Part shown: piece by piece, positions 9,098-20,981 of the stretch
Position numbering within the stretch: the first letter of the stretch is position 1
Layout: every line of letters starts with the position of its first letter
Assembly (NCBI GenBank): GCA_946811695.1
Contig: OX328132.1
Span: 52,235,857-52,299,856, forward strand
Length of the DNA: 64,000 bases
Source of the DNA: Gonocerus acuteangulatus
Lineage: Eukaryota; Arthropoda; Insecta; Hemiptera; Coreidae
Direction of reading: 5' to 3'
Program-made: the position numbers and the translations under genes
Notes under the pieces: model-generated
What the model was told of the DNA's origin: nothing
Databases searched by the model: none
The model's input: only the letters and a program-made list of their open reading frames with translations

Positions 9098-10847
9098 AAT
9101 ATTTGTCTATTCGCTCTCTATCTGGCTCGATGGACCGATTTAAATGAAATTTGATACAAAAATACTTTAAGTGATATGAATGGTCGAGTTCGTTAACCAG
9201 TAGAATACGTCCACCGCAACATTGTTTTTGGAGTGAAATTCGCGCGAAAAAAATAAAAACGCTTACGTTTTTCCAGGTACACGTTTTATAAGTAATTGGA
9301 CTTGGAGAATCTAATGAAGCCATTTCCAAGGCCATATCTATTATTGTTGTCAAGGAAAATTGGAAAAACTATATTTTTCTCGGGATTCTAATATATCCCG
9401 AAACCGGTGAGAAAATCGTTTTAAATGCAATTCATCATTCAAAAGCTTATTAAATGTCTTAAAAATACGGTTCTTGCGCGATTTTTGGTGGAGCGATCAT
9501 TCGGAAAAATCGGTGCTTAAATGTAGTAATTTCCGCTTACTATCAGTTTCCTGTTGTGGCATCTTAGATCTTGTTTCGCTTTGGGAGTTCTTTTTACGTG
9601 TATTTACATTTCTCAATTAAAGATTAAGACAAAATATTAACTGATTATATCCTAAGTATTCCAAATGAGACTCGTAGTTCCTGCGAGTCGTACTTTTTTT
9701 TAAGTACTTATAATTCTTCAAAAACCTAACCAGCATTTTTCGTGTTTATTGAGAAAACGAATTCAACTCACCCATTCACTTTTGTGTCGATGGGACCATA
9801 AATCTAGTTTTCGTAATTTTTCTCGAAAGAAGGTTATAGGTGAATTCGTGAGAATTATTTAATGATTCCCCGTATCAAAATACAAATAAAGTATCGCTGG
9901 CGGACCAAGGCATGAGACAAATCAATGTTATTCTCACAGAATTAACATTCATCTTTAGAAATTATAAATATTATTCGTAAAAAATATCTATGAATATCCA
10001 TTTCAACTCTATTTGATACTAATTATTAGTTCTGTATTGCAACTTCCGTGGAGTTCATTCGCTACTTAGAGAATTAGGCGAAAAACAACTTCAAAAAGCT
10101 GCTAATTTCAAAACTATAACTTCAAGTGTTCTATCGGAAAGACCTCCTTCCTTTCCAAAACTAAAAGTCCGACTCGCAAGAACTGCGTCATCTTGGCGCG
10201 GTTCCGTACATATCCCTTGTGTCATTAGCAAAGGAGTAGAAGCTGTTATTGGTAGGTTTTGATCTTTCGTAAAAAATACAAAATGACATCTGAAAGAGAA
10301 GTAAGGTTTAAGGCGCCACAACAGGAAAGTAATACTATTCTATGGGGCGGAAATGACTCCCCCCACCTTCTCAACGTTCGCCATGGGAAACACTATTACC
10401 AATACGTTTCTCATTTTCATATCTTATTCTATTAAAATAGTCATTTTACTGCAATTAAAAAAAAAACAATAAACCAATTAAAACGTTAGGCAAACAGTGA
10501 CAAAACCCCGTTGAAAAGAACAAAACTAACAATTTTGAAGTTTTAAGCACTTATTTCTCGGATTGACATAGCCCCAACGAAAATTACATCCCAACCTTTT
10601 TTGTAGCTAATTTAGTAACCTTTCGAATGATCACCTTCCACTGATTTCCCAACCGTTTTCGAGATATTTTAGAAAATATACGAAAATCCCAAACCTTTTC
10701 ATGCCTGTTAATGAAATATTTTATTTCTAGTACTCCTTAACTCCACACGGAACCAAAACTTATCTATCTTACATTAGATGAACATCAAACGTCTAGAACA
10801 AGTTTCAACGGACGATTCTTCGAGCAGCTACAGAGCGAACAGACAAA

Positions 10848-10850
<3 letters not shown>
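9098..10850. mobile_element. TA-bounded inverted-repeat element 1
   Basis: The left end TTTGTCTATTCGCTCTCTAT and the right end CAGAGCGAACAGACAAATGC are inverse, and the right end runs straight into (TA)n. Subterminal blocks recur in other copies: GACCGATTTAAATGAAATTT, GTTCGTTAACCAGTAGAATA, GTCCGACTCGCAAGAACTGC, CCGTTTTCGAGATATTTTAG. No coding frame is recognised. Confidence 0.65.

Positions 10851-10906
<56 letters not shown>
10851..10906. repeat. (TA)n microsatellite
   Basis: About 28 TA units, directly at the right end of the element at 9098-10850. Confidence 0.95.
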
Positions 10907-10908
<2 letters not shown>

Positions 10909-10979
10909 CTTTACTCTTAATGATAAAAGCTTTCTCTGGAATCGATATAAGCCACGAAACTATCGATTATATACAGCTG

Positions 10980-11250
10980 ATGGAAAGGGGCGTACATAGG
11001 AAATAATTTTAGGGGGGTTGGGTCCACTGGGGGATTTGGTGGTATGGAATACTAACAACCTAGAACTTGGAATAGTTAGCCAATTAAAACGCCATACACC
11101 CAAACACAAATATTTTTTTCTGTACTCTTTAATTTATTTATTTAATACTTTTTTAATTTATTTTTGAGGTGTTATGACACATTTTTACTCATTAAATCAA
11201 AATTTCGGGGGGGGGGGGCTGCACCCCACACTTATATAATCCCATGTGCA
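10980..11250. mobile_element. Short hAT-like MITE, copy 2
   Basis: Shares GGGGCGTACATAGGAAATAA, GGTATGGAATACTAACAACC and GAACTTGGAATAGTTAGCCA with the other copies; the right end (TTATATAATCCCAT) is degraded. Confidence 0.75.
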
Positions 11251-11554
11251 TGTGGCTCTACCTGTGGGAGATCTTCCTTAGTTAAGGCTAATTTGATGTA
11301 AAATTAAGTTATTCCTGAAGAGGCGTCCAATAGACCTTAAACATGTATAATAATATATGTGGTAAATAAAGGGTATTTTAAAAAGTTGACGAGATTTATA
11401 TATACATGACCTTTCGCATATTAAAATAATACTAAAATCTTGTTCTAGCACTTTTTGAAGGGAACCTTGTATTGAGGTTGTACTCATGAAAGAATCTTTT
11501 AAAAATTTCTTCAAATCTTCATTAATCATATTTACCAAATCCCAAAAATGACCC

Positions 11555-11556
<2 letters not shown>

Positions 11557-11605
<49 letters not shown>
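11557..11605. repeat. (TA)n microsatellite
   Basis: About 24 TA units; no transposon terminus is recognised beside it. Confidence 0.95.
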
Positions 11606-11607
<2 letters not shown>

Positions 11608-11779
11608 GATTTTTATGCATTTAAAATTATATTAAAGATAAAATATATTTGGCCGTTCAGACAGAAAAATATAACTCGCTACGGCAATACAATAATATTT
11701 ATTTATAGCATGAGACTCTATCGTGGGGGGTACGAAGTAATTGAAAAACTAACACTTGTTATGCTTTATGAACGAAAAA

Positions 11780-12290
11780 CAATTTATATTGGGAGATAGC
11801 AATACTCACTACAATGAGAAAATGCACATGCGAACAACCAACAATTACCTCTGTTAAAACCACATACAAATTGCTCTGATGAATTTCTGTGTAGATGTTC
11901 CACTTCCGGTATTCTGCAGACTGTAGTTTCTTCCGATCTCAAATTCACTGTGAACGAACTCAGTTTAATTAATTCTACAGTCAAACTCACTCTTTACTGA
12001 CTATTACTGACGCACTAACACAGATATTTGGACATGGAATATGTGGAGAGGTCCCAGGGAAGAAATGGTAGGCGACCAACCAGGTTGAGTGTCCGACTGA
12101 GAATGAAACTTTTGCCGTGCAATGTAACAGTTTTTACATTGTCGCCAATGCCATCTAAAGACGCTGCATAGAAATATACAAAAATAAAACTTGTTATTTT
12201 CGTGCATTATAAATTTTCAAAAAATAGCGAGTCATTTATTATTTTAATCAATGTTTAAACATTATGTTAAGATATCATAACAATATATAT
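11780..12290. repeat. Long dispersed repeat, copy 1
   Basis: Blocks here recur, diverged, in two other places. ACGAACTCAGTTTA, GGAGAGGTCCCAGGGAAGAA and AATGGTAGGCGACCAACCAG recur in opposite orientation at 28430-28660. The block around TTATTTTCGTGCATTATAAA to TCATAACAATATATA recurs in the same orientation at 29860-30070. No gene is recognised in it. Confidence 0.5.
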
Positions 12291-13600
12291 ATAATTATAA
12301 TAATTCTTGTAGATGACCCAAAATATTTCTTAATACAATTTTGTTCTTTGGAGGCTTACGGTCGGAAAATTAATAATCCTTCGTATTATACCACTTTATT
12401 TTGTATGCTCTAGATATTTCGTGCTTTTATTTCTTTCCCACCTCATCAGGGGGACTTCTCGTTAAAAAGTCCTCTCGACCTCTTGCCTCCCCCCTACGGA
12501 AGCAGGCTTAATACTTACTTAGGCGTAAGCTTCACCGGAACCAAATTGTTAATTTACCGTTATTTTTCATTTTCTTACAACAAAACTAATAGGAATCATG
12601 CCCAACTAGAGAAAGTTTAAAAAAAAAAGAAAGTTAAATCCCACATTTGAATTTGGGTGTTGCTAAAGAAGACAATTAATAATTAGTCAGCTGCTCCTTT
12701 AATATAAAAAAACAAAACTTTTAAGTTTATTTTTTATTTATTTGCGTTATTTTAAGCACATTCTTCAGGAGTGCGGCGTAAACTAACCACTTAGCTGAGG
12801 AATATGCGTAGTTATGCAGCTCCTGCATGACGGATTTTTTTTTTGTTTTTTTTAATCTTTGAAGAATGGTGAAAACCAAAACTTACGTATTCAATGAGGT
12901 AGAATCTGAATCGCCAATAAAAAATAGTAGTACCCATTAAAGATTTTGGATTAACCCCTTTCAAAAGTGGGATTGAGGGGTCGAGTTTGATATCTTTGGA
13001 ATTCGCTCTTTGGACGATCCAAGTTCATTACACACATTCATTGATCCAAAATGCATTTTTCGAATTATTCACTCCTGTACTCTTCAATGCTCCATCCAGT
13101 ATTATATGGACGGTCTGAGTGTGAAGATGGATTTCTCTCCATCACTCATTATCAGGAACCACGACAAAGCTCTTCTACAACAATCTGTACTACCCCTCTC
13201 CTCCAAGGGTGCCTAGAGCCTTAAACGCGATGTAGCTATTCATTCAAGAGGTGTAGCTGAGCACAGGGGAGGGGGTGGAACAAAATTTGTATGCAAAACA
13301 GTCGAGTTTAAAGTGACCATAAGCTTTTTCCCCTTTCAAAACTTATATCCCTCGTAATTCTTGTGCAGCTAGAGTTCTGTTTTAAGAGAGGAGGGAGAAA
13401 AAACACTTTGCGTTTTATTGAAGACTGGCATATTGTGAATTCCTGTGGCTTCCATAAAATAAATATGTGAATGTAAACATATTTTACTGGATGTAAGTCA
13501 GTAGCATAGTTTAAAAAACACCAAAATCAACTTCTATTTTATTTTTGTCTAATCTTCCCTGGTCTAACTTCCTCTTTTTATTATACCCTTTTTTTTTAAG
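12291..13600. other. Unassigned stretch
   Basis: AT-rich with T-runs near 12835-12855. I see no supported gene, terminus or repeat. Confidence 0.4.
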
Positions 13601-13608
13601 TGAGAATG

Positions 13609-13885
13609 TTTTCTTTGCCTGGATATATGTGGCGTAGGTCTTAAAAAAAAAGTAATTCCTTTTTTTTTTTTGTTTTTTGTACGACTTTATTAAATCACTT
13701 CTCTACATGCTTAAGTCTTAATATGGGCGTCGAGCGGACCACACATGCAGGAATTTAATTGACCCTGAAGGGGTGGCTCAAAGGCCACAATACATGTAGG
13801 GCAATGATATAATAAAGTAGTACAAAAAAGAAAAGGAAGTACTATTTTTTTAAAAGACCTACACTACATATATCAAGGAAAAGTG
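13609..13885. mobile_element. Foldback MITE-like element
   Basis: The left arm TGGATATATGTGGCGTAGGT through GTACGACTTTATTA is inverse to the right arm TAATAAAGTAGTACAAAAAA through ACCTACACTACATATATC. The spacer is about 70 bp with a GTGGCTCAAAGGCCAC palindrome. No coding content. Confidence 0.65.
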
Positions 13886-13889
13886 AATA

Positions 13890-14680
13890 TCCTTAATTGA
13901 TCAGAAATACATGGTTTATAATATCTTTTCTTTGATTCAAAGGTGAGGTAGGACCCCAATTGTCCGATCAGTTGTAATTATTTGCTTCCAAAATTTTGAT
14001 TGATATTAGTCATTTCCAGGCAATAACAATAAATTACATTTTGGAACATATATCTTCGTTTGGAGTTACATAAGATGAGTAATTTAATGAGTATTATGAT
14101 TGTAGATTGTAAACGAACCAATAGATTTCCATGATAAAGTAGGGATCTATTTACATAACTGACCCTATTACCAAAAGAGCTCTACCTATCCAGGCAGGAT
14201 TCGAGGGCAGAGATAGTATAATGTAATGTACAAATGTAATCTTCCAACATATGATAGGAAAAGTATGGTCAGCGCTACTGTCAAATGACTTCCCCCTTTC
14301 CAATTTTATTGAAACCCATTCTAGTAAACACTGTAATGTAAAATCTTTATTGTGCACCTGTGAATTGTTCCCACTCTCATTATTGTCAAGTTTATTAGAA
14401 GTATTAATTCCCACACCCAGATGAACACCACACACTCTCTTGAAATCTACAATTACTTCTTTTTTTCCTTTCGGAAACTGTTTTGTAAAATATTCACATT
14501 TCCAGCTTGAAATGGCTTTCCAAGTATTCTTGGTCAAGATTAGGTTTAATGTACGAGTTATTAATAGACAATTATTTCTTCTTTTTTTTACAAACATTGG
14601 TTGTTTTAATTAATAAAATCATTCTCTAGGCATAGCCACAAATATTATCACTCATAAGAGATCGTTGACCGTGATGTAAT
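13890..14680. other. Unassigned stretch with a 148-codon minus frame
   Basis: The minus-strand frame at 14151-14597 has no recognisable domain and could be chance. Nothing else is supported here. Confidence 0.3.
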
Positions 14681-14689
14681 GAGCAAAAT

Positions 14690-14975
14690 ATAATTTCTGG
14701 GGTGAGCGACAAGGAAAATTTAATGTCTGGGCTGAGCGACAGCCCCCTTGAGTTGATTTAATGTCTGCAAGCGATGCCGCCCTGTCACTCATGCCTATTG
14801 TAGCCAGTTCTCCCTCATTCCTACTGCACTCCAGCTTAACATTAATGTGAGCAACGCCACCCTGTCGCTCATGCCTGTTGTAGCCAGTCCTCCCTCATTC
14901 CTACTGCACTCCAGCTTAACATTAATGTGAGCGACGGCGCTCTGACGCTTATCGGTCATATCATACCCGAGGCCT
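14690..14975 (-). repeat. Dispersed GAGCGAC repeat with two ~80-bp units
   Basis: Two near-identical units start at about 14776 and 14856 (each with CTCCCTCATTCCTACTGCAC). They are followed by a partial third unit and preceded by GGGTGAGCGACAAGGAAAAT and TAATGTCTGGGCTGAGCGAC. The 2.4 kb copy has one unit. Confidence 0.75.
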
Positions 14976-14979
14976 AACC

Positions 14980-16503
14980 CTACTCCATCCAAAGTCTTTT
15001 TAGTAGTCTCTGCAACAGGGATACTTAAGAATTCTATCTATGAACTAGTATAACATCATTAAAAAATTATCACTCCTCCATAGGGTACTTTACCTTCAAT
15101 CCAATAATTAAGTCAGGCATATTTATTTTTAATTTATTAATAAAATTAACACCACCAAAACTTGGACTAAGAGGGATAAATGTATTATTGTTTTATTTAA
15201 TTAGCACTCTAACTTTTCAAATAAGGACTCATGAACTTCCAATTAGAGTCTAAAGAATAACATTTAGGAAAAGTTTACTGAATAAAATATTAAAAAGCTC
15301 AACGATTTCTCATGGAATGATTGCCTTAACAATAGGTTTTCTCGTGTAGATTTTTACTACATAAGTAGAATGCATGGGAAATAAATATAATAGGATATAT
15401 TCAAAAATAAAAAGTATTTATTTACTTATGCACTTACAAAAATCTAGAACCTTCAAATACCCTTACAAGGTATTATTTTGAACCATTAAAGCTGAGAGGG
15501 AAAAATACATTTTTTAACATTAAAGCTGACAGAAAGGAAAGTCATTTTTGACTTTGATTTTTATTAATCATATATTATTAGTAATATATTATTCTATGTG
15601 AGCAGTAGGAATGAAAAATAAACACACGAATTGAATATATAAAAACAAATAATGGAATTTTTACTCGTAAAATCACACCGTACACCTTAAGTGTGTGTGC
15701 ATTTGTAAATAATCAAGTGGAACAATGGAGTCATTTATAGAAAAGTTCATGTGCACGAAAATAATTTTATTTTAATTAAAAATAATACACACAATATTAT
15801 TCAATGTTTAAATGGTACCTACTTTTACAATCACATAAGTCTGTTAAAATTTAAATCTGAATACAAATAAAATTTATATTTTGAGACAGAAACACCAAAA
15901 TTAATTCTAATAAAAAATGCTTACATCCTGCAAAGCTGTGACCATTAGTTCAGTAAGAATAAACTAAATTATAATATGGTCCAACGTGAAGGCATTGATG
16001 AAATACATATTGATGGAATAGATTCGTTAGAAGCAATGCTACTGTTAATCTAAATGACAGGATTAACTCAAGGGTCTTAAGTTATAAAACTCTAAGAGCT
16101 CTATTCATTATAATCAATATAGCCCTGTCTCAATTCATGATCTTTCTTTGATTAGCAAATTCATGTCTAAGCAGTACCAGTGCTTTGAGTGCCAGCACTC
16201 TTGTATGAATATCTATTCTATTTACACATGAAGGAGCTGAATCACTCATAATTCCATTATTGAAATTTGTTCGGTTATTTCAATGATCATTTCATCTGTG
16301 ATTCCAGCAAATATCAATGACTAATTCTGCCTAGAAGATTCTTAACAACAATCTCTTCTATAAATTTTATTGCTTTAATATTATTTTAGAAAAGTATTTC
16401 TTTCATGCACAAGAACTTTCATCACAATTTGGTGTTACAACAATAACCTATTTTCCTTAGATATTAATTTTGTCACAATTGTCTGTAATATCCAATAAAA
16501 TCA

Positions 16504-16506
<3 letters not shown>
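14980..16506. other. AT-rich stretch, nothing recognised
   Basis: Very AT-rich, no long frame, no terminal repeat and no SINE signal. Confidence 0.45.

Positions 16507-16555
<49 letters not shown>
16507..16555. repeat. (TA)n microsatellite
   Basis: About 24 TA units in plain AT-rich sequence. Confidence 0.95.
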
Positions 16556-16560
<5 letters not shown>

Positions 16561-17475
16561 AAAAATATTTCACACAATAGACTGAAATATTATAATTTCA
16601 AGGGATTACTGTTTTAAAAAGTAATTGTTACAAGATATGTGTATGTAAGTGTTTTAAAATATATACAAACATTTAGCATATAAAATTATTAATTTATGGT
16701 ATATAATACTAACAATTAAATTTAATCTCTAATAAACCCGTACATTGAATGAAAACTCATGTTTCAATATGATACAATTGAAAATTAAATAATACAAATA
16801 TAATGTTTTCTCCAAACATAGTTCATTTAAAATTAATAAAATTAACCTCAGATTGGACCTGAAATTCAATTTATTTTTATTTCATTTATTTTCAGATAAA
16901 GTTAATATTGTCTAAATAAATTAAGATAGTGGATTGGAATAACTGCTCAAACATAATTTCTTTTGTTTCACTAATCTATATGTAGGTCTGCATTCCAAAT
17001 TTTGACTATGAAAAAGATTCAAGAATATTCAAAACAACAATAATTGAGCACAAAATAACAAAATAGAGAACTAAACAGTCCCATGAGAGAAGACAACAAA
17101 AGGTAGACATTACTGAGTTATTAGATTCTTGTTCCTTCAGCACAGTGGAGTGATAGTGAAGTCAGAACTATTCATAGGCTCCTTGATTTTCCCCCTAATA
17201 GTCCTTTGTTGACACCAAACAAATGACACTCAAATGTAAAATATTTGGTGCCTTGACCGGGAACTGGGCATCGGTTTCTCAGCTCGTTAGGCGAGGGTTC
17301 TTTTTCTACATAAAAGAAACTCTTTTTTTATATATAACAGTAATTATAGAAGAATCAATTATGAATGAATTTTTCTTAGCAATTGTATTCACCATAAAAA
17401 AATAAATGCATTTTTTTAATTAAAAAAAAGTTTTATTATTTTTTAAAGGATTTTTTTTTAAGAATAAACATTTTG

Positions 17476-17476
<1 letters not shown>
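16556..17476. other. AT-rich stretch, nothing recognised
   Basis: No supported gene; short A and T runs only. Confidence 0.45.

Positions 17477-17523
<47 letters not shown>
17477..17523. repeat. (TA)n microsatellite
   Basis: About 23 TA units flanked by GTTATATA and TATAACAATTG. Confidence 0.95.
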
Positions 17524-17525
<2 letters not shown>

Positions 17526-18461
17526 CAATTGAGTAGTTGAGGCATAGAATTTTATATAGCTATTCAGGTAGTGGATTTTTCTAAAGGGTTCAAGTGCTGA
17601 GCCAGCATTGGGGTCTGGTGCTATGTAGAGGTACACTTATTTACAAACGAAAAGTTACAGTTTTATGATAACATTTAAGCTTTTAAAATGTAAAATAATA
17701 TTGATAAGAAATGTTACTAAATTTAAGATAGCCAATGTGAATTAAGTACTTATATAATAATTTAAGTAATTATTTAAGGTGACTTCTAGATAGACTCAAC
17801 TGGAATCAAGTATCACAAATGAATTTTATTCTCCAGATAATTAAAAACATAAAAGCTAACTGTTAAACTGATTTTGCTTTCCACTGAAGGTGAGCTTTCC
17901 TTTATTTTGATAAAGAATTTAAGGCTTACTTCATCTAAATCATTCTGTAAACAGTGGAATATGAAAGAATAGTCACAAAAGAAACCCAAAGAAATGAAAA
18001 TACAGACAACCACAAGCACACAATCAGAATATATTATACTTTTAAAATCAAATCAAAATAAATACTTCTTAAAAATAACTTTTATAGTGGATTTCATTGA
18101 AATATTCTTTTATGTATGGTGAAATAATACTCAATATTAATAGAATTTTAAAAACTTTAGCTCATGAGCAAATTTTTCCAGTCGAACCCATGAATAAATC
18201 TGAACTATTTTGACTAATGAAGAAATAGCCATCACTCTCAATTCATATTATGATAAACCATATTCATTACGATTAAATCCCAGTTCTTAACTAGGCTTAA
18301 ACCCTCATCACCTACTGAATTTTAACTAAGTATAGTAATCAATCATGAAGATGGAAGCCACATAGCATGGCGACTGTCAACATCCATTTAACAGTATCCT
18401 CACTAATCTAAATTTTATGAACTGGTGTTATCCGACATTCATGTAAAAATACATATGTACA
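17524..18461. other. AT-rich stretch, nothing recognised
   Basis: No long frame, no terminus and no repeat shared with the rest of the window. Confidence 0.45.
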
Positions 18462-18479
18462 TGCATATATATATATATG

Positions 18480-18539
<60 letters not shown>

Positions 18540-18542
18540 CAT
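18462..18542. repeat. Compound TA/TGTA microsatellite
   Basis: A (TA)n core with ATGTATGT and ACATA interruptions. Confidence 0.92.
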
Positions 18543-18654
18543 AAACTTCCAAGAACTGTATCATCTTAGCTTGTTTCTGGGATAGCCAAAGCCCAAAAGT
18601 GAAATAACAATTAAAAACTAAAATCAGTCCCCTAACAGGCAACAAGGGCTCATA

Positions 18655-19126
18655 GGGGCAGATACTGTAGAGCTATCTGATTCTTGGCCATATGGCAAAC
18701 TAGGGAGATAGTATGGTCAATACTATGTTCCAGTCGCGTGATCATCCTCCTTGCAGGTACCCATTATTTTTTTTTTATTTTTTTTTTTTTTTTGTTTAAC
18801 AGTGTATATCAACAATCTGGACATCTCTGCCGGGCTATCTTCAGGTTGCCACCTTTTTATAATGCCAACAGTTACCCATTCAGGTACTGGCCATGCCCAA
18901 CGTTGCTTAACTTTGATGATCAATGGGAACCGGTGCATTCAATGTGGCCATGGCCATTGGCAGGCACCCATTAATAAACTAATTATAGGGTGGGTGGGCC
19001 TAGGGCCTAGGACCCCAAATCTAACCCTCGAACGATAACGCTAGAAGATAAAATCTTTAGTGTTTTGAACTCAGGTCCTCCAGCATATAAGTCGAATGCT
19101 CTACCACTGAGTTAACCTTGCCCCCA
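18655..19126 (-). mobile_element. tRNA-derived SINE (head type 2), split by a 5S SINE
   Basis: The minus-strand head (CTACCACTGAGTTAACCTTG on the plus strand, 19101-19120) and body match the copies at 170 and 5521. The body is interrupted by the 5S-headed SINE at 18767-18962. Confidence 0.8.
18767..18962 (-). mobile_element. 5S rRNA-derived SINE nested in a tRNA SINE
   Basis: Older copy, with many CpG-type changes, of the same 5S-headed SINE. Flanks GGTACCCATTA (18756-18766) and GGCACCCATTA (18963-18973) are an 11-bp duplication with one mismatch. It interrupts a minus-strand type-2 tRNA SINE. Confidence 0.88.
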
Positions 19127-19194
19127 ATGAAATAATAGTAACTCGTAATATATGGTGTTCTAGAAAAATCAACTTACAGATTAAGGGTTATGAT

Positions 19195-19265
19195 TTTTTT
19201 TTCTTTTTTTTACAGTGCTTTGACAACTAGGCCGAAAGGGTTCGGCATTAGTGCCGAAAGGGTTA
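19195..19265 (-). repeat. SINE tail fragment with small duplication
   Basis: TTTTTTTTACAGTGCTTTGA then CAACTAGGCC resembles the shared SINE tail. GGCCGAAAGGGTTCGGCATT then AGTGCCGAAAGGGTT contains a local duplication of CCGAAAGGGTT. Confidence 0.4.
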
Positions 19266-20006
19266 TGATTTGAATTATTTTAATTTAAAACTGATGAAGA
19301 ACGAATGAGATCAAGTTTAAAGAAGGAGGATTAGATATGTATTATCCACGGATATGGTGGATGTTTTGGCTCCAGTTTAGAGAATTTAGTGAGCTTTCGA
19401 ATGGTCACCGTCCACTTATCATGATTTCCCTACCGGTTTCGAGATATTTACGAAAATATACAAAGATCCCAAAACTTTACATGTCAATTAATAATTTTTT
19501 TTTTTTTTCCGAATACTTTCTTAACTCCAATCATAAAATATCATAACAAAAATCATAAAAGATCATAAAAAAAGTGTAGGTTAACAGAGATGACAGAGGA
19601 GTGCGGCTTGAAATTCACACTCCCTAACTAAAATAAAACCTTTCATATCTGCCTGCTTTCCATTATCACTTCACTTTTATGAAACCTCTCTCTACACTCC
19701 TGACATCTCTGACTACCTACTGCTAATGGGTGGTCTAAAAAACCCCTACCCCTCTCTCCTTTAACTTACCTCGATTCCTAAGATTCAGAACAGATTTCAC
19801 ATCCGTGAGGCATAGTTCGCCTTTTTCTCATCGGTAAGGAACTAATCATCCGGTATTTATTAATTTAGTACCTATTTGTATGCTTTTCATATTTTAAGTT
19901 TTAAAAATTTTGTGAAAAGTCTATCTATAAAATACTGTCACATGGGAGCTGCAAATTCCTCAGAAAGGTGAAGGTTTATGCTGCATTCCTGAATAATTTG
20001 CTTATA
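19266..20006. other. Mostly unassigned, with part of the TA-bounded repeat family
   Basis: 19370-19530 resembles the GAATTTAGTGAGCTTTCGAA ... GGTTTCGAGATATTTACGAA blocks at 10600-10740 and 51400-51540. The rest, to the SINE at 20019, is unassigned. Confidence 0.5.
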
Positions 20007-20018
20007 ATAACCTATATA

Positions 20019-20210
20019 GGGGTCTCCCGTAGTCTAGTGGCTAGCGCGCTGGATTCATAAGCGGGAGATGGTGGGTTCGATTCCCACCTCCGGCAGGAAT
20101 TTTCTCATCTCAAGGCTCGCTGGGAAAATTCCTCGCTGCACCCTGGATGTCGGCGCTAATGACCTAGAAGTAGATGCGCCGTAAAAAAAAAAAAAATAAA
20201 TAAAAAAAAA
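20019..20210 (+). mobile_element. tRNA-derived SINE (head type 1)
   Basis: Complete copy from GGGGTCTCCCGTAGTCTAG to the GATGCGCCGT-AAAA tail. Perfect 12-bp target duplications ATAACCTATATA lie at 20007-20018 and 20211-20222. Confidence 0.92.
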
Positions 20211-20394
20211 ATAACCTATATAAATTCAAATTAAACATGAATAATTTTGTTCTTTTGTAATGAACATTAGTCTCAATTATTAATGTTTTTTTTTTTTTGG
20301 AGTAAACCCAAACTTTTAATTTTTTTACAAGACACGTTCCTCATTTGTGAGACATCTTGTATTCCGTTATTCGTTGCAAGGAAGAACAAAAAAC

Positions 20395-20585
20395 GGCCAA
20401 ATTAATATTCGGATCTGGAGTAAACCCTTCCTCCTAATGGACCGATTTAGTTTATATTTACAACATATCTTTTTCTTTAGATATTCATGACATATACAGA
20501 GTTTTGTTGTAGTATAACAAACATTATGGCCAGTATGGGCAACTTAGTAATTTCGTTCCAGAGTAACCCCCCCCCTTATTTTAAC
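20395..20585 (+). repeat. Dispersed repeat with GGAGTAAACCC at both ends
   Basis: CGGATCTGGAGTAAACCC, CCGATTTAGTTTATATTTAC, CAGAGTTTTGTTGTAGTATA, GGCCAGTATGGGCAACTTAG and CAGAGTAACCCCCCCC follow the same order, in opposite orientation, at 38430-38625. Confidence 0.65.
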
Positions 20586-20929
20586 TAAATAATTTGATAA
20601 ACTTGTTGGTAGGTCTTGTTGAACTTTTACCATCAATTAAAAACACTAAAGTACTGGAACGTTCAATTACCTTCATAATGTTTTATTTTCTAGACTTAAT
20701 TTTAAACGCAATATTGTTCATATTCTTATGCATGGACACGGATGTCTCTATAAATAATAATACATTAAATTCCTTGTTTTATTTAAAAATGTCTCATACT
20801 TAATTATAAACCACAACCACCAACGCATTATAATGAGTAGCTTCTTCAGCGCAAGGAATGCATGATGATGATTTAACAGAAACAGAAGGCGGTTGAATTT
20901 TGCAATACTTGAAATATTTTTGTATTTTA

Positions 20930-20981
<52 letters not shown>

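Noticed and set aside
14151..14597. 148-codon minus-strand frame as a gene
   Set aside because: No motif and AT-rich composition; chance cannot be excluded.
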